Positions 1 through 8,675 are shown, counted from the first letter of the stretch. The stretch: 64,000 nt of DNA from Clostridia bacterium (GCA_900771085.1 CAAGMR010000060.1:7191-71190); one strand, 5' to 3'. Made by a program: numbers and translations. Notes: generated by a model from the sequence alone, not told the origin.

Positions 1-2
1 AT

Positions 3-593
3 GTACTCTTCATGGGTGACTATGAAAAGGCAGCACCATGGTCAGAAAGCTCAGTTAAGGGCTGTAAGAGATTCATCGACAGAACATGGGCTCTTCAGGA
101 TATGCTCGTACCTGGTGATGACTACTCTGCTGACATGGAGACAGAGTTCCATAAGACAATCAAGAAGGTATCCGAAGATATCGAGAACATGAAGTACAAC
201 ACAGCTATTGCTGCACTCATGACTCTCCTCAACAAGATTTACGACAAGGGTTCAATTAACACAGCAGAGCTCAAGACATTCGTTACACTTCTCAACCCGT
301 TTGCCCCTCATGTAACAGAGGAAATCTGGGCTGAACAGAACTTTGGCGGAATGCTTGCAAACGGCAGCTGGGTTGAATACGACGAAGACAAGTGCGTAGA
401 CAGCACCATCGAAATTGCTGTTCAGGTTTGCGGCAAGATCAAGGCACGTATCAATGTTCCTGCTGAAATTGAAGAAGAAGCTGCCATCGAACTTGCAAAG
501 GCAGACGAAAAGGTTGCCGAAGCAATCGAAGGCAAGACAATTATCAAGGCACTCTATGTTAAGGGCCGCCTCGTTAACATCGTTGCGAAATAA
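3..593 (+). CDS. leuS: Leucyl-tRNA synthetase, C-terminal part (5' truncated by window)
   Basis: Class I synthetase that charges tRNA-Leu in the cytoplasm. Only the last 196 residues are visible, and the frame is open to the window edge. The visible part holds the anticodon-binding helical domain, including NPFAPHVTEEIW, which is typical of LeuRS. It ends with the small C-terminal domain, KIKARINVPAEIEEEAA and then KALYVKGRLVNIVAK. The catalytic HIGH and KMSKS motifs must lie upstream of the window. The stop codon overlaps the start of the next gene (TAATG), so the two are probably translationally coupled. The assignment is secure from the motifs; nothing can be said about the start or promoter. 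Confidence 0.93.
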   Translation, partial: VLFMGDYEKAAPWSESSVKGCKRFIDRTWALQDMLVPGDDYSADMETEFHKTIKKVSEDIENMKYNTAIAALMTLLNKIYDKGSINTAELKTFVTLLNPFAPHVTEEIWAEQNFGGMLANGSWVEYDEDKCVDSTIEIAVQVCGKIKARINVPAEIEEEAAIELAKADEKVAEAIEGKTIIKALYVKGRLVNIVAK

Positions 594-1672
594 TGAATAT
601 CATTAATATGTTTAAGGATTTTGCAGTGCATATGGCCGAGAACGTGGACCTGCTCATTGCCGGCCTCGTTGTCTGCCTGCTTCTGCTGATCTTTTCAAAG
701 AAAATTTCTGAGATCATCTCGAAGGCCGTAAAGAAACTGTTTTCAAAATGGCCTCTCGTGTCTCAGCATGTTTACACTTCAATGGTTAATCCGTTAAGAG
801 TGTTCTTTGTGTGCCTCGGAATTTATCTGTTCTTCGTAATAGCCGCTCCTCAGACTGCAATTCTTGCATTCTTTGAGAAGCTCTTCAGAATTGCGGTAAT
901 AACAGTCTGCGGCTGGGCAACACTGAACTTCACTCCGACACTTACTTATCTTCTTATCAAGAGTAATGAGGAGAACAAGCATTCCAGCGAAGTGGCAATC
1001 CGCTTCCTTGCAATCGTCATCAGAATAGTTGTGGTTGCAATAGGTGGAGTAATTGTAATTTCAGAACTTGGCTACAACATCAACGGTATCATTACCGGTC
1101 TCGGCCTTGGCGGTCTTACTCTTTCGCTTGCAGCGCAGAATACGGCTTCCAACCTTATCTCCGGTCTTGAAATTGTTTCAGACAAACCGTTCGATGTAGG
1201 TGATTACATCAGGACACCTACCACCGAAGGCGTAGTTGAGGACATGACAATGCGCAGTACGCGCATAAGAACACCTGACGAGCTTCTCGTCAGTGTTCCA
1301 AACTCAGTACTCATGAAGGAGTACATTACAAACTGCTCCGAAATGGGACGCAGATATGTTTCAATGACAATTGGCCTTAAGTATGATACCGACAGCCGTG
1401 TCATGAGAAACTGCATTGACGAAATCAAGGATATGCTTTACGCCGACGAAAACGTGGACAATACAAGAATTATTGTTTCATTCAGCGGCTTTGGCGATTC
1501 AGCCTTTGAAATAAAGATCATTTATTTCACAAAAACTACATTCCTTGACACATATTATGACGTCAATGAAAAAGTAAATTTCAAAATCCGTGAGATTATT
1601 GAGAAAAACGGAGCGGAATTTGCTTATCCGAGCAAAAGCATATACCTTGAAAACTTTGAAAACAAAGTTTGA
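593..1672 (+). CDS. MscS-family small-conductance mechanosensitive channel
   Basis: A 359-residue membrane protein predicted to open under membrane tension and release solutes during hypo-osmotic shock. Hydrophobic segments lie near residues 19-37, 66-86, 92-113 and 135-160. They are followed by the Gly/Ala-rich pore helix (GLGLGGLTLSLAAQN) and the beta domain beginning PFDVGDYIRTP, the hallmark of MscS. A mixed alpha/beta C-terminal domain follows. The ATG overlaps the leuS stop codon in TAATG, which suggests co-transcription and coupling. The length fits the family. The stop codon overlaps the -35 box of the rpsU promoter. A role in osmoprotection is family knowledge; the link to leuS is only positional. 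Confidence 0.88.
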   Translation: MNIINMFKDFAVHMAENVDLLIAGLVVCLLLLIFSKKISEIISKAVKKLFSKWPLVSQHVYTSMVNPLRVFFVCLGIYLFFVIAAPQTAILAFFEKLFRIAVITVCGWATLNFTPTLTYLLIKSNEENKHSSEVAIRFLAIVIRIVVVAIGGVIVISELGYNINGIITGLGLGGLTLSLAAQNTASNLISGLEIVSDKPFDVGDYIRTPTTEGVVEDMTMRSTRIRTPDELLVSVPNSVLMKEYITNCSEMGRRYVSMTIGLKYDTDSRVMRNCIDEIKDMLYADENVDNTRIIVSFSGFGDSAFEIKIIYFTKTTFLDTYYDVNEKVNFKIREIIEKNGAEFAYPSKSIYLENFENKV

Positions 1673-1697
1673 CTAAAGATTGCTCGGGTTGTATAAT
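1669..1697 (+). promoter_or_regulatory. Sigma-A promoter of rpsU
   Basis: TTGACT at 1669-1674 and a consensus TATAAT at 1692-1697, separated by 17 bases. The -35 box overlaps the stop codon of the MscS gene. The predicted transcript starts about 65 bases before the rpsU start. Confidence 0.75.
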
Positions 1698-1769
1698 GTT
1701 GACTACTGATGTTATGCATCAGCAGAAAGAAACTAATTACCCTGCTATTTTGGAAGGAGGGAAACATAA

Positions 1770-1946
1770 ATGAGCACAGTAAAGGTTAGAGAAGGCGAGT
1801 CAATCGATAACGCACTCAGACGTTTCAAGAGACAGACTTCCAGAGATGGTATCATCAAAGAGGTTCGTAAAAGAGAACATTATGAAAAGCCATCAGTTGC
1901 CAAGAAGAAAAAGTCAGAGGCAGCTCGTAAGCGCAAGTACAAATAA
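1770..1946 (+). CDS. rpsU: 30S ribosomal protein S21
   Basis: A 58-residue basic protein of the small-subunit platform, needed for efficient initiation. The sequence begins MSTVKVREGESIDNALRRF and ends in a Lys/Arg-rich tail, as in bS21. It follows a strong GGAAGGAGGG site and its own near-consensus promoter. A hairpin with a T-run comes just after the stop, so it can be made as a short monocistronic message, perhaps with read-through to yqeG. The residues are clear even though the gene is very short. Confidence 0.95.
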   Translation: MSTVKVREGESIDNALRRFKRQTSRDGIIKEVRKREHYEKPSVAKKKKSEAARKRKYK

Positions 1947-1954
1947 TTAACTTT

Positions 1955-1998
1955 AACCGGCGCCGGGAAGTTTCCTGATGCCGGTTTTTGTTTTTTCA
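1955..1998 (+). terminator. Intrinsic terminator after rpsU
   Basis: AACCGGC at 1955-1961 pairs with GCCGGTT at 1980-1986, with an extra GGAA/TTCC stem inside the loop, and is followed by a T-rich tract to about 1997. The tract is interrupted by one G, so read-through into yqeG is possible. Confidence 0.65.
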
Positions 1999-2019
1999 GG
2001 TTCATTGAGGGAGGTCCCC

Positions 2020-2529
2020 ATGAAAATACTCAGACCAGATATGCTAAGAGACGGACTTTGTGCCGTAACCCCGGATGATATCCGTGCCTTAGGCGCAAAA
2101 GTAATAGCTATAGATGCAGACAATACATCTTCCTTTGATGGCACAACCATTCCTCTTGATGGCTCGGGAGAATGGATTGAAAACATGCAAAAGGAAGGCT
2201 TCCCGGTTTATCTTGTTTCCAATGCAAAAACAGAAAGAGCAAAGGTATTATCAGACGGATACGGCATTCCTGTGGTTGGCTTTGCAATGAAGCCGATGCC
2301 TTTTGGATATCTTCGTGTTGCCATGGCAGAGAAGGTCAGCCGCAAAGATGTTCTTATGATAGGTGATCAGCTCTTTACCGATATTCTTGGTGCCAATATT
2401 GCCGGAGCAAAGAGCATATATGTCAGACCATATGAAAAAGAGAGAAGAGCAGTTGTTTCTTATACCATAAAGCGCTCACTCGAAAGTTTTTATTTCATGA
2501 TGCTTCGACTCGTTGGAAAGGAAATATGA
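2020..2529 (+). CDS. yqeG: YqeG-family HAD-IIIA phosphatase
   Basis: A 169-residue soluble HAD-superfamily protein of subclass IIIA, predicted to hydrolyse a phosphate ester; its substrate is not known. Motif I is IDADNT with Asp32 and Asp34, motif II is the Ser of LVSNAK, the Lys of MKP is motif III, and GDQLFTD at 115-121 is motif IV. I chose ATG 2020, preceded by GGGAGGT. An in-frame ATG 42 bases upstream lies inside the rpsU terminator and has no ribosome site. The next gene starts two bases after the stop. The yqeG-pepP-efp order is common in Clostridia. Confidence 0.85.
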   Translation: MKILRPDMLRDGLCAVTPDDIRALGAKVIAIDADNTSSFDGTTIPLDGSGEWIENMQKEGFPVYLVSNAKTERAKVLSDGYGIPVVGFAMKPMPFGYLRVAMAEKVSRKDVLMIGDQLFTDILGANIAGAKSIYVRPYEKERRAVVSYTIKRSLESFYFMMLRLVGKEI

Positions 2530-2530
2530 T

Positions 2531-3592
2531 ATGAACCTTTGCATATTAAGCGAAAAACTATCCGAGAATCAGGCAGCTCTCATTATTTCTCCGGAGAATC
2601 GCAGATACTTCACAGGTTTTGACTCCAGTGACGGATACCTTGTGGTTTCCCGACAGGGAAGCACATTTTTTACAGACAGCAGATACATTGAAGCAGCAGA
2701 AGATGCCATTACGGAAGCAGACGTTGTTCTTCTTGACCGCATTTACGGTCAGCTTGAAGCTGTAATAAAGAAATATGGCTGTAATGAAGTATTAGTGGAG
2801 ACATCCAGAATTACTCTGGGAGAATTTGCAGTTCTCAGAAAAAACATGCCTGAGTTCAGCTACAGCGGCACAAGACTTCTCGACACATTTATCTCTGAAA
2901 TCAGAGAAGTCAAAAATGAGGAAGAGATTGTAAAGCTTGGAAAAGCTCAGGATATTGCCGAAAAGGCATATCTCAAATTACTCGAAATAATAAAGCCCGG
3001 CATAAGCGAGAGAGACGTTGCCAATGAGCTTGAATATCTCATGCGTAAGTTTGGTGCGGATGGTATTTCTTTTGATACCATCGCTGCCAGCGGAGAGAAT
3101 TCATCAAAGCCTCATGCGGTTCCGGGTGACAGAGTTCTTCAGAACGGCGATTTTCTGACCATTGACTTTGGTGCGGTTTTTGACGGCTATCACAGCGATA
3201 CGACCAGAACTGTAGCCATCGGCGAGCCGTCAGAAGAAATGAAAAAAGTTTATGACATCGTCAAAAAGGCTCAGCAGGCAGGCGTTGACGCCATCAGAGC
3301 GGGCCTTGGCGTTGTCGAATATGACAGGGTTGCAAGAGACATCATCGCCGCCGAAGGCTATGGCGATGCATTTGGTCACAGCCTCGGACACGGAGTGGGC
3401 GTTGAAATACACGAAGTTCCATTCTGCGGCCCTCGCGGAAAAGGCGAACTTAAAGCAGGCAATGTTATATCCTGTGAACCGGGAATTTACCTTCCGGGCA
3501 GGTTCGGTGTCCGCATCGAGGATATGCTTCTTGTAACAGAAACAGGATCCGTGAATTTCTGCCATCTTTCCAGGGACTTAATAGTGCTGTAA
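2531..3592 (+). CDS. pepP: Xaa-Pro aminopeptidase, M24 family
   Basis: A 353-residue dinuclear metallopeptidase that removes an N-terminal residue preceding proline. The creatinase-like N-terminal domain spans about residues 1-125 and the pita-bread catalytic domain about 130-353. The metal ligands are all present: Asp212, Asp223, His287, Glu316 and Glu330, within IDFGAVFDGYHSDTTRT, SLGHGVGVEIHE, SCEPGIY and RIED. ATG 2531 is preferred because GGAAAGGAA lies just before it; a TTG 18 bases upstream would overlap yqeG. It is probably in one operon with yqeG. The exact peptide specificity cannot be read from sequence. Confidence 0.9.
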   Translation: MNLCILSEKLSENQAALIISPENRRYFTGFDSSDGYLVVSRQGSTFFTDSRYIEAAEDAITEADVVLLDRIYGQLEAVIKKYGCNEVLVETSRITLGEFAVLRKNMPEFSYSGTRLLDTFISEIREVKNEEEIVKLGKAQDIAEKAYLKLLEIIKPGISERDVANELEYLMRKFGADGISFDTIAASGENSSKPHAVPGDRVLQNGDFLTIDFGAVFDGYHSDTTRTVAIGEPSEEMKKVYDIVKKAQQAGVDAIRAGLGVVEYDRVARDIIAAEGYGDAFGHSLGHGVGVEIHEVPFCGPRGKGELKAGNVISCEPGIYLPGRFGVRIEDMLLVTETGSVNFCHLSRDLIVL

Positions 3593-3605
3593 ATGGTGTA
3601 AATAC

Positions 3606-3634
3606 TTGCAATTGCGGGTTCCTTAATATACAAT
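3606..3634 (+). promoter_or_regulatory. Sigma-A promoter of efp
   Basis: TTGCAA at 3606-3611 and TACAAT at 3629-3634 with a 17-base spacer, about 54 bases before the efp start. Confidence 0.65.
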
Positions 3635-3687
3635 GTATCTATCAAAGTACGACTAAGAGTAGACTCTTAAGTTTTGGAGGTTTATTT

Positions 3688-4251
3688 ATGATATCAGCAG
3701 GTGATTTCAGAAACGGCGTAACATTCGAAGAAGACGGAAACGTTCTCCAGGTTGTTGAATTCCAGCATGTAAAACCTGGTAAGGGCGCAGCTTTCGTAAG
3801 AACAAAGACAAAGAATGTTATTACAGGCGCAGTTACAGAAAAATCCTACAACCCATCAGCTAAGTTCCCAACAGCTTTCATTGAAAGAAAAGAAATGGAA
3901 TACTCATACAGCGATGGCGAACTTTACTACTTCATGGACGTTGAAACATACGACATGACACCAATCAACGAAGCTGACCTTCCTGACGCATTCAAGTTCG
4001 TTAAGGAAAACATGGTTTGCAAAATTCTCTCATACAAGGGTAAGGTATTCGGCGTAGAGTGCCCTAACTTTGTTGAACTTGAGATCACACAGACAGATCC
4101 TGGTTTCGCAGGTAACACAGCTACTAACGCTCTTAAGCCTGCAACAGTTGAAACAGGCGCTGAAATCAGAGTTCCTCTCTTCATCGAGGAAGGCGAGCTT
4201 GTTCAGATCGATACAAGAACAGGCGAATACATGGGCCGTGTAAACAAGTAA
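3688..4251 (+). CDS. efp: Translation elongation factor P
   Basis: A 187-residue three-domain factor that enters the ribosomal E site and relieves stalling at consecutive prolines. The KOW-like N-terminal domain carries the tip loop HVKPGKGAAF with Lys32, the residue usually modified in this family. The OB-fold domains II and III include VELEITQTDPGFAGNT and end TRTGEYMGRVNK. The length is standard. It has its own promoter and a GGAGG site, and is followed 18 bases later by a zinc-ribbon gene. No epmA or epmB type modification gene is seen in the window. Confidence 0.96.
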   Translation: MISAGDFRNGVTFEEDGNVLQVVEFQHVKPGKGAAFVRTKTKNVITGAVTEKSYNPSAKFPTAFIERKEMEYSYSDGELYYFMDVETYDMTPINEADLPDAFKFVKENMVCKILSYKGKVFGVECPNFVELEITQTDPGFAGNTATNALKPATVETGAEIRVPLFIEEGELVQIDTRTGEYMGRVNK

Positions 4252-4269
4252 TTACAGCGGAGGCTTATC

Positions 4270-4665
4270 ATGACAATCACAGAAAAGGTTGCATACCTGA
4301 AAGGTCTTGAAGCCGGACTTAAACTCAATGCGGAAAGACCGGAGACAAAACTCTTTAATTCCATCATTGATATTCTGTCAGATGTTGCAGTAGCAGTAGA
4401 TGCCAATACTGAGGACATCGCCAATATGAACGACAGAGTTGACGAAGTCGACATGGATCTTGGCGAACTCGAAGCACTTCTCTATGGCGCTCTCGAAGAA
4501 GAGGACGGGGAAGATGAACTTTACGAGGTTGAGTGCCCAAATTGTCATGAACGTTTCAGCGTAGATGAATCCGTTTTAGAGGACGGAGGCATCGAATGCC
4601 CAAAATGTGGCGAGAAGCTTGAGTTCGAGATTGAACTTGAGGAAGACACAGAAGAGGCAGAATAA
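4270..4665 (+). CDS. CD1247-type N-terminal domain protein with zinc ribbon
   Basis: A 131-residue small acidic protein of unknown function. Residues 1-75 form a helical segment of the kind annotated as the CD1247 N-terminal domain in clostridia, which is family memory and not a search result. Residues 85-120 form a zinc ribbon with Cys89, Cys92, Cys110 and Cys113 in CPNC and CPKC pairs. The tail is strongly acidic. It sits directly after efp, probably in the same transcript, and its hairpin terminator follows at once. The pairing with efp hints at a translation-related role, but this is inference. Confidence 0.7.
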   Translation: MTITEKVAYLKGLEAGLKLNAERPETKLFNSIIDILSDVAVAVDANTEDIANMNDRVDEVDMDLGELEALLYGALEEEDGEDELYEVECPNCHERFSVDESVLEDGGIECPKCGEKLEFEIELEEDTEEAE

Positions 4666-4676
4666 TAAAAGCATTG

Positions 4677-4709
4677 GGCACCGACCGCATTTTGGTCGGT
4701 GCCTTTTTT
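4677..4709 (+). terminator. Intrinsic terminator after efp operon
   Basis: GGCACCGACC (4677-4686) pairs perfectly with GGTCGGTGCC (4694-4703) around a 7-base loop, followed by six T. The next gene starts only 16 bases later, so it relies on read-through or on a promoter not recognised here. Confidence 0.9.
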
Positions 4710-4724
4710 AAAGAGGAAAGATAT

Positions 4725-5291
4725 ATGAATCTTAAAGAAGATACCATAAGAAAAGTTTATGTGTTCAGAGGACATATTCTTAATGTCAGAAACGACGACG
4801 TTCTCCTTCCAAACGGCAAGGTTGCAAGCCGTGAAATAGTTGAACACAACGGAGGCGTCTGCGTTCTTCCCGTAAAGGAAAACGGAGACATCATTTTTGT
4901 CCGTCAGTACAGATATGCATACGAGCAGGAACTTCTTGAACTTCCTGCAGGAAAACTCGAAAAGGGCGAAGACAGCTTCAAGGCAGGTGTTCGCGAACTC
5001 CGCGAAGAAACCGGCAATGTTGCAGAGAACTATTATGACCTTGGAGAAGATTTCCCAAGTCCGGGCTACTGCAACGAGATTATTCACATGTATGCGGCAA
5101 CCGGCCTTAAGGATGTCGGACAGAAGCTCGATGAGGATGAGTTCCTGAACCTTGAGACATATTCGCTGGCTGAGGCCCTCGACATGGTTCTCGATGGCAC
5201 AATCAGAGACTCCAAAACAGCAATGGCTCTCATGAAATATGCGGCTCTTCTTAAAAATGAAAAACTCGAAGATAAAAGAATTTCTTTATAG
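4725..5291 (+). CDS. Nudix hydrolase, ADP-ribose pyrophosphatase type
   Basis: A 188-residue Nudix enzyme expected to split ADP-ribose into AMP and ribose 5-phosphate. The Nudix box runs from Gly76 to Gly97, with Glu82, Arg90-Glu91 and Glu94-Glu95 at the expected spacing. SPGYCNEIIHMY downstream is typical of the ADP-ribose branch. Start ATG 4725 follows GAGGAAAG; an upstream in-frame start would lie in the terminator hairpin. It is followed 15 bases later by maf, another house-cleaning nucleotide enzyme, so the two probably share a transcript. Confidence 0.88.
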   Translation: MNLKEDTIRKVYVFRGHILNVRNDDVLLPNGKVASREIVEHNGGVCVLPVKENGDIIFVRQYRYAYEQELLELPAGKLEKGEDSFKAGVRELREETGNVAENYYDLGEDFPSPGYCNEIIHMYAATGLKDVGQKLDEDEFLNLETYSLAEALDMVLDGTIRDSKTAMALMKYAALLKNEKLEDKRISL

Positions 5292-5306
5292 GAGGCAAAT
5301 GTAACC

Positions 5307-5894
5307 ATGAATAAACTTATACTTGCCTCCGGTTCGCCGAGGCGCAGGGAGATGCTTGCGGCTCTCGGATACGAGTTCGACGTGTTCACGGCGAACTTCG
5401 ACGAGAGCAGTGTAAGCCTCGCACAGCCTGCCGAAGGCGTGAAGCAGCTTGCACTCGGCAAAGCCGAAGCGGCCAGAGCTGCTTTCAATGGCACAGCGGA
5501 AAACACAGTTTTCCTTGGTGCCGACACCATCGTCGCCCTCGACGATGTCTGCCTTGGCAAGCCTTCGAGCGAGGCCGAGGCGCATGAAATGCTGAGGAGC
5601 CTCTCAGGAAAAACGCACAGCGTTTTTACGGGAGTTGCTCTGGTTTCGGATGAAAAAAGCGAAGTCTTTGTATCTGAAACAAAGGTTACATTTTACGATA
5701 TTTCAGATGAGGAAATTGACGCTTACATTGCAAGCGGTGAGCCGATGGACAAGGCAGGCTCATATGGCATTCAGGGCCTTGGCGGGGTCTTTGTAAAGGG
5801 CATTTCCGGCGACTATCAGACAGTGGTTGGACTTCCTCTTTCCGAAACCTACAGAATGCTGAAAAAATATGGTATTTCCCCGATAAGCTTTTAA
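5307..5894 (+). CDS. maf: Maf-family nucleoside triphosphate pyrophosphatase
   Basis: A 195-residue enzyme that hydrolyses non-canonical or surplus nucleoside triphosphates to monophosphates. It is historically linked with septum formation. The N-terminal ASGSPRRREML loop, the catalytic GADTIV motif and the DKAGSYGIQG segment are all intact. GGAGGC precedes the ATG. Its position immediately before mreB matches the maf-mreB neighbourhood seen in many Firmicutes. mreB has its own promoter after the maf stop, so the link may be only partly transcriptional. Confidence 0.93.
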   Translation: MNKLILASGSPRRREMLAALGYEFDVFTANFDESSVSLAQPAEGVKQLALGKAEAARAAFNGTAENTVFLGADTIVALDDVCLGKPSSEAEAHEMLRSLSGKTHSVFTGVALVSDEKSEVFVSETKVTFYDISDEEIDAYIASGEPMDKAGSYGIQGLGGVFVKGISGDYQTVVGLPLSETYRMLKKYGISPISF

Positions 5895-5905
5895 CAAAAT
5901 ATCAG

Positions 5906-5934
5906 TTGAGTATTAATCTTTAGTGGGTTATAAT
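5906..5934 (+). promoter_or_regulatory. Sigma-A promoter of mreB
   Basis: TTGAGT at 5906-5911 and a consensus TATAAT at 5929-5934 with a 17-base spacer, in the gap between maf and mreB. Confidence 0.75.
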
Positions 5935-6002
5935 TACGTTTACAATGCGATACTATGCAAATAAATCACAATGAATTTTTCATATAAAGGAGTCAAAAAG
6001 AC

Positions 6003-7022
6003 ATGTTATTTACTCAGGACATCGGAATTGACCTTGGTACAGCAAACACCCTCGTGTTTGTTAAGGGCAAAGGCATCGTAATCAGAGAACCATCCGTTGT
6101 TGCCGTTGACGTTCGTTCAACACCAAACAAGGTTGTGGCTGTAGGTGCTGAAGCTAAACAGATGATCGGTCGTACACCGGGCTCCATCACAGCAGTTCGC
6201 CCACTTAAGGATGGCGTTATTGCTGACTTTGACATTACATCAGACATGCTCAAGGAGTTCATCCGCAGAGCAATGGCTACATCTAAACTTAACAAGGCAA
6301 GAGTAATGATCTGCATTCCATCAGGCGTTACAGAAGTTGAGCGCAGAGCTGTTCATGACGCTGCACGTTCAGCAGGTGCAAGACAGGTATCTCTCATTGA
6401 GGAACCAATGGCTGCTGCAATCGGCGCAGGCCTTCCTGTAGCTGAAGCATCAGGCTCAATGGTAGTTGATATCGGTGGCGGTACAGCAGAAGTTGCAGTT
6501 ATTTCTCTTGGCGACATCGTAACATCATGCTCAGCAAGAGTTGCAGGCGACAGCTTCGACGAAGCTATCATCGCTTACATCAAGAAGAAGTACAACCTTC
6601 TTATCGGTGAACGTACAGCAGAAGACATCAAGATCAAGATCGGTTCAGCATTCCCTTATGAAGGTGAAGGCGCAATCGATGTTAAGGGTAGAAACCTTGT
6701 TGACGGTCTTCCTAAGAATATCGAAGTTACAAGTGAAGAAGTTCGTGAAGCTCTTCACGACAGCGTTAACATGATTCTTGACGCTATCCGTTCAACACTT
6801 GAAAAGACTCCACCTGAGCTTGCGGCAGATATCATCGATCAGGGTATCATGCTTACAGGCGGCGGAGCACTTCTTCGTGGTCTCGACAAACTCATCTCAG
6901 CAGAGACCAAGATGCCTGTACACGTTGCAGAGAATCCTCTTGACTGCGTTGTTGACGGCACAGGTGTTTGCCTTGAAAATGACATGCTGAGCCTTACAAG
7001 TACAAGAAATTACGACGAATAA
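6003..7022 (+). CDS. mreB: Rod-shape determining protein MreB
   Basis: A 339-residue actin-like ATPase that polymerises under the membrane and guides lateral wall synthesis by the elongasome. The actin phosphate-1 loop GIDLGTANTLVF, the phosphate-2 segment VVDIGGGTAEVAV and the adenosine-binding LTGGGALLRGLD are present. The length is standard. It has its own promoter and an AAAGGAG site. mreC, mreD and PBP2 follow, but a 12-bp hairpin separates mreB from mreC, so mreB is probably made in excess of the downstream genes. Confidence 0.96.
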   Translation: MLFTQDIGIDLGTANTLVFVKGKGIVIREPSVVAVDVRSTPNKVVAVGAEAKQMIGRTPGSITAVRPLKDGVIADFDITSDMLKEFIRRAMATSKLNKARVMICIPSGVTEVERRAVHDAARSAGARQVSLIEEPMAAAIGAGLPVAEASGSMVVDIGGGTAEVAVISLGDIVTSCSARVAGDSFDEAIIAYIKKKYNLLIGERTAEDIKIKIGSAFPYEGEGAIDVKGRNLVDGLPKNIEVTSEEVREALHDSVNMILDAIRSTLEKTPPELAADIIDQGIMLTGGGALLRGLDKLISAETKMPVHVAENPLDCVVDGTGVCLENDMLSLTSTRNYDE

Positions 7023-7052
7023 TTTTTCTTGAAGTAATAGGTACACAAACTT

Positions 7053-7085
7053 AGGGGCTTAAAGTTTTTTAAGTCCCTATTTCTA
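7053..7085 (+). terminator. Partial terminator between mreB and mreC
   Basis: TAGGGGCTTAAA (7053-7064) pairs with TTTAAGTCCCTA (7069-7080): 12 pairs with one G-T wobble and a 4-base loop. The tail TTTCT is weak, which suggests attenuation and not full termination. Confidence 0.55.
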
Positions 7086-7110
7086 ATTATTGTCAACGGG
7101 AGGATGTCCA

Positions 7111-8055
7111 ATGCGACATTTTTTTAAAACGGTATGGTTTAAAATAATAGCCGTTGTTCTTTCAATCCTCATCCTTTTCCTTATTGTTGCCGCAGTAATC
7201 GGAAGTAAAACGTCTCCGGTTACAGCTGTTTCCGGAGCTGCAGTTCAGCCCGTTCAGTATGTGACATCCATTGTGGGAAGAGGTTTTGGACAGATTGGCA
7301 GGTTCTTTACTCGCTCCTCATCCTATGAGGCGAGAATAGATAAACTGGAGAACCAGGTAGAGTCCTACCAGAAGCAGCTTGCCGATTATGAAAAGACAAA
7401 AGAAAAACTTAAGAATTATGAGGACTTCCTCGACATTAAGGAAGAGCACGAAGACTATGAAGTGCTTTCCGCCACTGTTATCGGCAAAGACTCTGCAGCA
7501 AACTATGCGACCTTTGTTCTCAACAAGGGCTCGGTTGCAGGCGTCAGAGTTAATGACCCTGTTATTTGCGGAAAGGGCCAGCTTGTTGGTGTTGTAACCA
7601 AGGTTGCTCCAACTTACAGCGTGGTTTCCACTATTCTTGATCCTACAATCAGTGTCAGCGCATACGATATCAGAACACGTGAAAACGGATACATTACAAA
7701 CAGCGCAGAGATTTCAAAGCGTGGAAACTGCAGACTGTCAGGCCTCGACAGAACCACAGCAATTGCAAAGGGTGGCGTTATCTGCACAGCAGGTGTAGGC
7801 GGCATTTACCCTAGAGACCTTGTTATCGGTACTGTAAAAGAGGTTAAGAACGATGACTATGACATTTCGGCTTATGCTGTAGTAGTGCCGGATGTTGATA
7901 TTACCGAAGTAAACGAAGTTCTCGTTATTACAAAGTTTGAAGGCCAGGGCATATCAGCTTCTTTCAATACATTTGATGAAGAAGATGACGATGCCGATGA
8001 AGCTTCAGAAAACACAACAAAAACAACCGCAAAGGATACCACAAAAAAAGACTAA
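7111..8055 (+). CDS. mreC: Rod-shape determining protein MreC
   Basis: A 314-residue single-pass membrane protein with an extracytoplasmic domain that joins MreB and MreD to the elongasome synthases. A transmembrane helix lies near residues 11-33, a coiled coil near 70-110 (YEARIDKLENQVESYQKQL) and the beta-rich MreC domain near 120-285. The tail is acidic and Thr-rich. ATG 7111 follows GGGAGGATG; an in-frame TTG 21 bases upstream has no site. It is the second gene of the mre cluster. Confidence 0.92.
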   Translation: MRHFFKTVWFKIIAVVLSILILFLIVAAVIGSKTSPVTAVSGAAVQPVQYVTSIVGRGFGQIGRFFTRSSSYEARIDKLENQVESYQKQLADYEKTKEKLKNYEDFLDIKEEHEDYEVLSATVIGKDSAANYATFVLNKGSVAGVRVNDPVICGKGQLVGVVTKVAPTYSVVSTILDPTISVSAYDIRTRENGYITNSAEISKRGNCRLSGLDRTTAIAKGGVICTAGVGGIYPRDLVIGTVKEVKNDDYDISAYAVVVPDVDITEVNEVLVITKFEGQGISASFNTFDEEDDDADEASENTTKTTAKDTTKKD

Positions 8056-8072
8056 AAGGAGGGTGAGCATAA

Positions 8073-8675
8073 ATGACATGGCGAGTAACATTTGACCAGG
8101 ATGCAAAAAACAGCTTTTTAAAGCCGCTTTCAAATGAAAAGAAGTACAAGCTTACATCTCGCATAGTATTCGTTTTGCTCATCATTTTTGCGGCACTTTT
8201 GCAGAATACTCCTCATATGTTCCCGACAATTCTTGGAACACATGCATTTTTACTTCTTCCGCTGGTTATGTGTATTACCATGTTCCAGCACAATGGCTAC
8301 ACACTTGCCATTGCTGCATTTGCCGGTGCGCTCTGGGACATGTCATCAGGATTCCTTGATGGCTTCAACACATTATTCTTTACCCTCGTTGCAATTGCAG
8401 TAGGATTCCTTATGAATTACCTTTTCAGAAACAATATCCTTACTGCTCTTCTTCTCTCGGGTACGGGAATATTGCTTTATGTACTCATATACTGGCTGAT
8501 TTTTATTGTGCTCAGATCTGTAGATGGAGCGGGTTATCTGCTTCTTACTTTTTACCTTCCATCTGCACTTTATACATTTGCCTTTACGCCGCTCTTTTAT
8601 ATCGCTATTCGCGGTATTTTGCGCGGCCTCAGAGGTCGTTTCCCGAAAAGGGAAGTATTTAACGAAGACTATTAA
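8073..8675 (+). CDS. mreD: Rod-shape determining protein MreD
   Basis: A 200-residue polytopic membrane protein, the third partner of the MreBCD complex. After a charged cytoplasmic N-terminus of about 28 residues there are five to six hydrophobic segments. GALWDMSSGFLDGFNTLFFTL is the typical central MreD stretch. MreD is poorly conserved, so the call rests on topology and position as well as sequence. It starts 17 bases after mreC with AAGGAGGG, and ends 11 bases before the PBP gene, consistent with one transcript. Confidence 0.85.
   Translation: MTWRVTFDQDAKNSFLKPLSNEKKYKLTSRIVFVLLIIFAALLQNTPHMFPTILGTHAFLLLPLVMCITMFQHNGYTLAIAAFAGALWDMSSGFLDGFNTLFFTLVAIAVGFLMNYLFRNNILTALLLSGTGILLYVLIYWLIFIVLRSVDGAGYLLLTFYLPSALYTFAFTPLFYIAIRGILRGLRGRFPKREVFNEDY

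Noticed and set aside
4545..5087. 180-codon open frame on the minus strand
   Set aside because: Opposite the zinc-ribbon gene, a terminator and the Nudix gene; it crosses the terminator hairpin.
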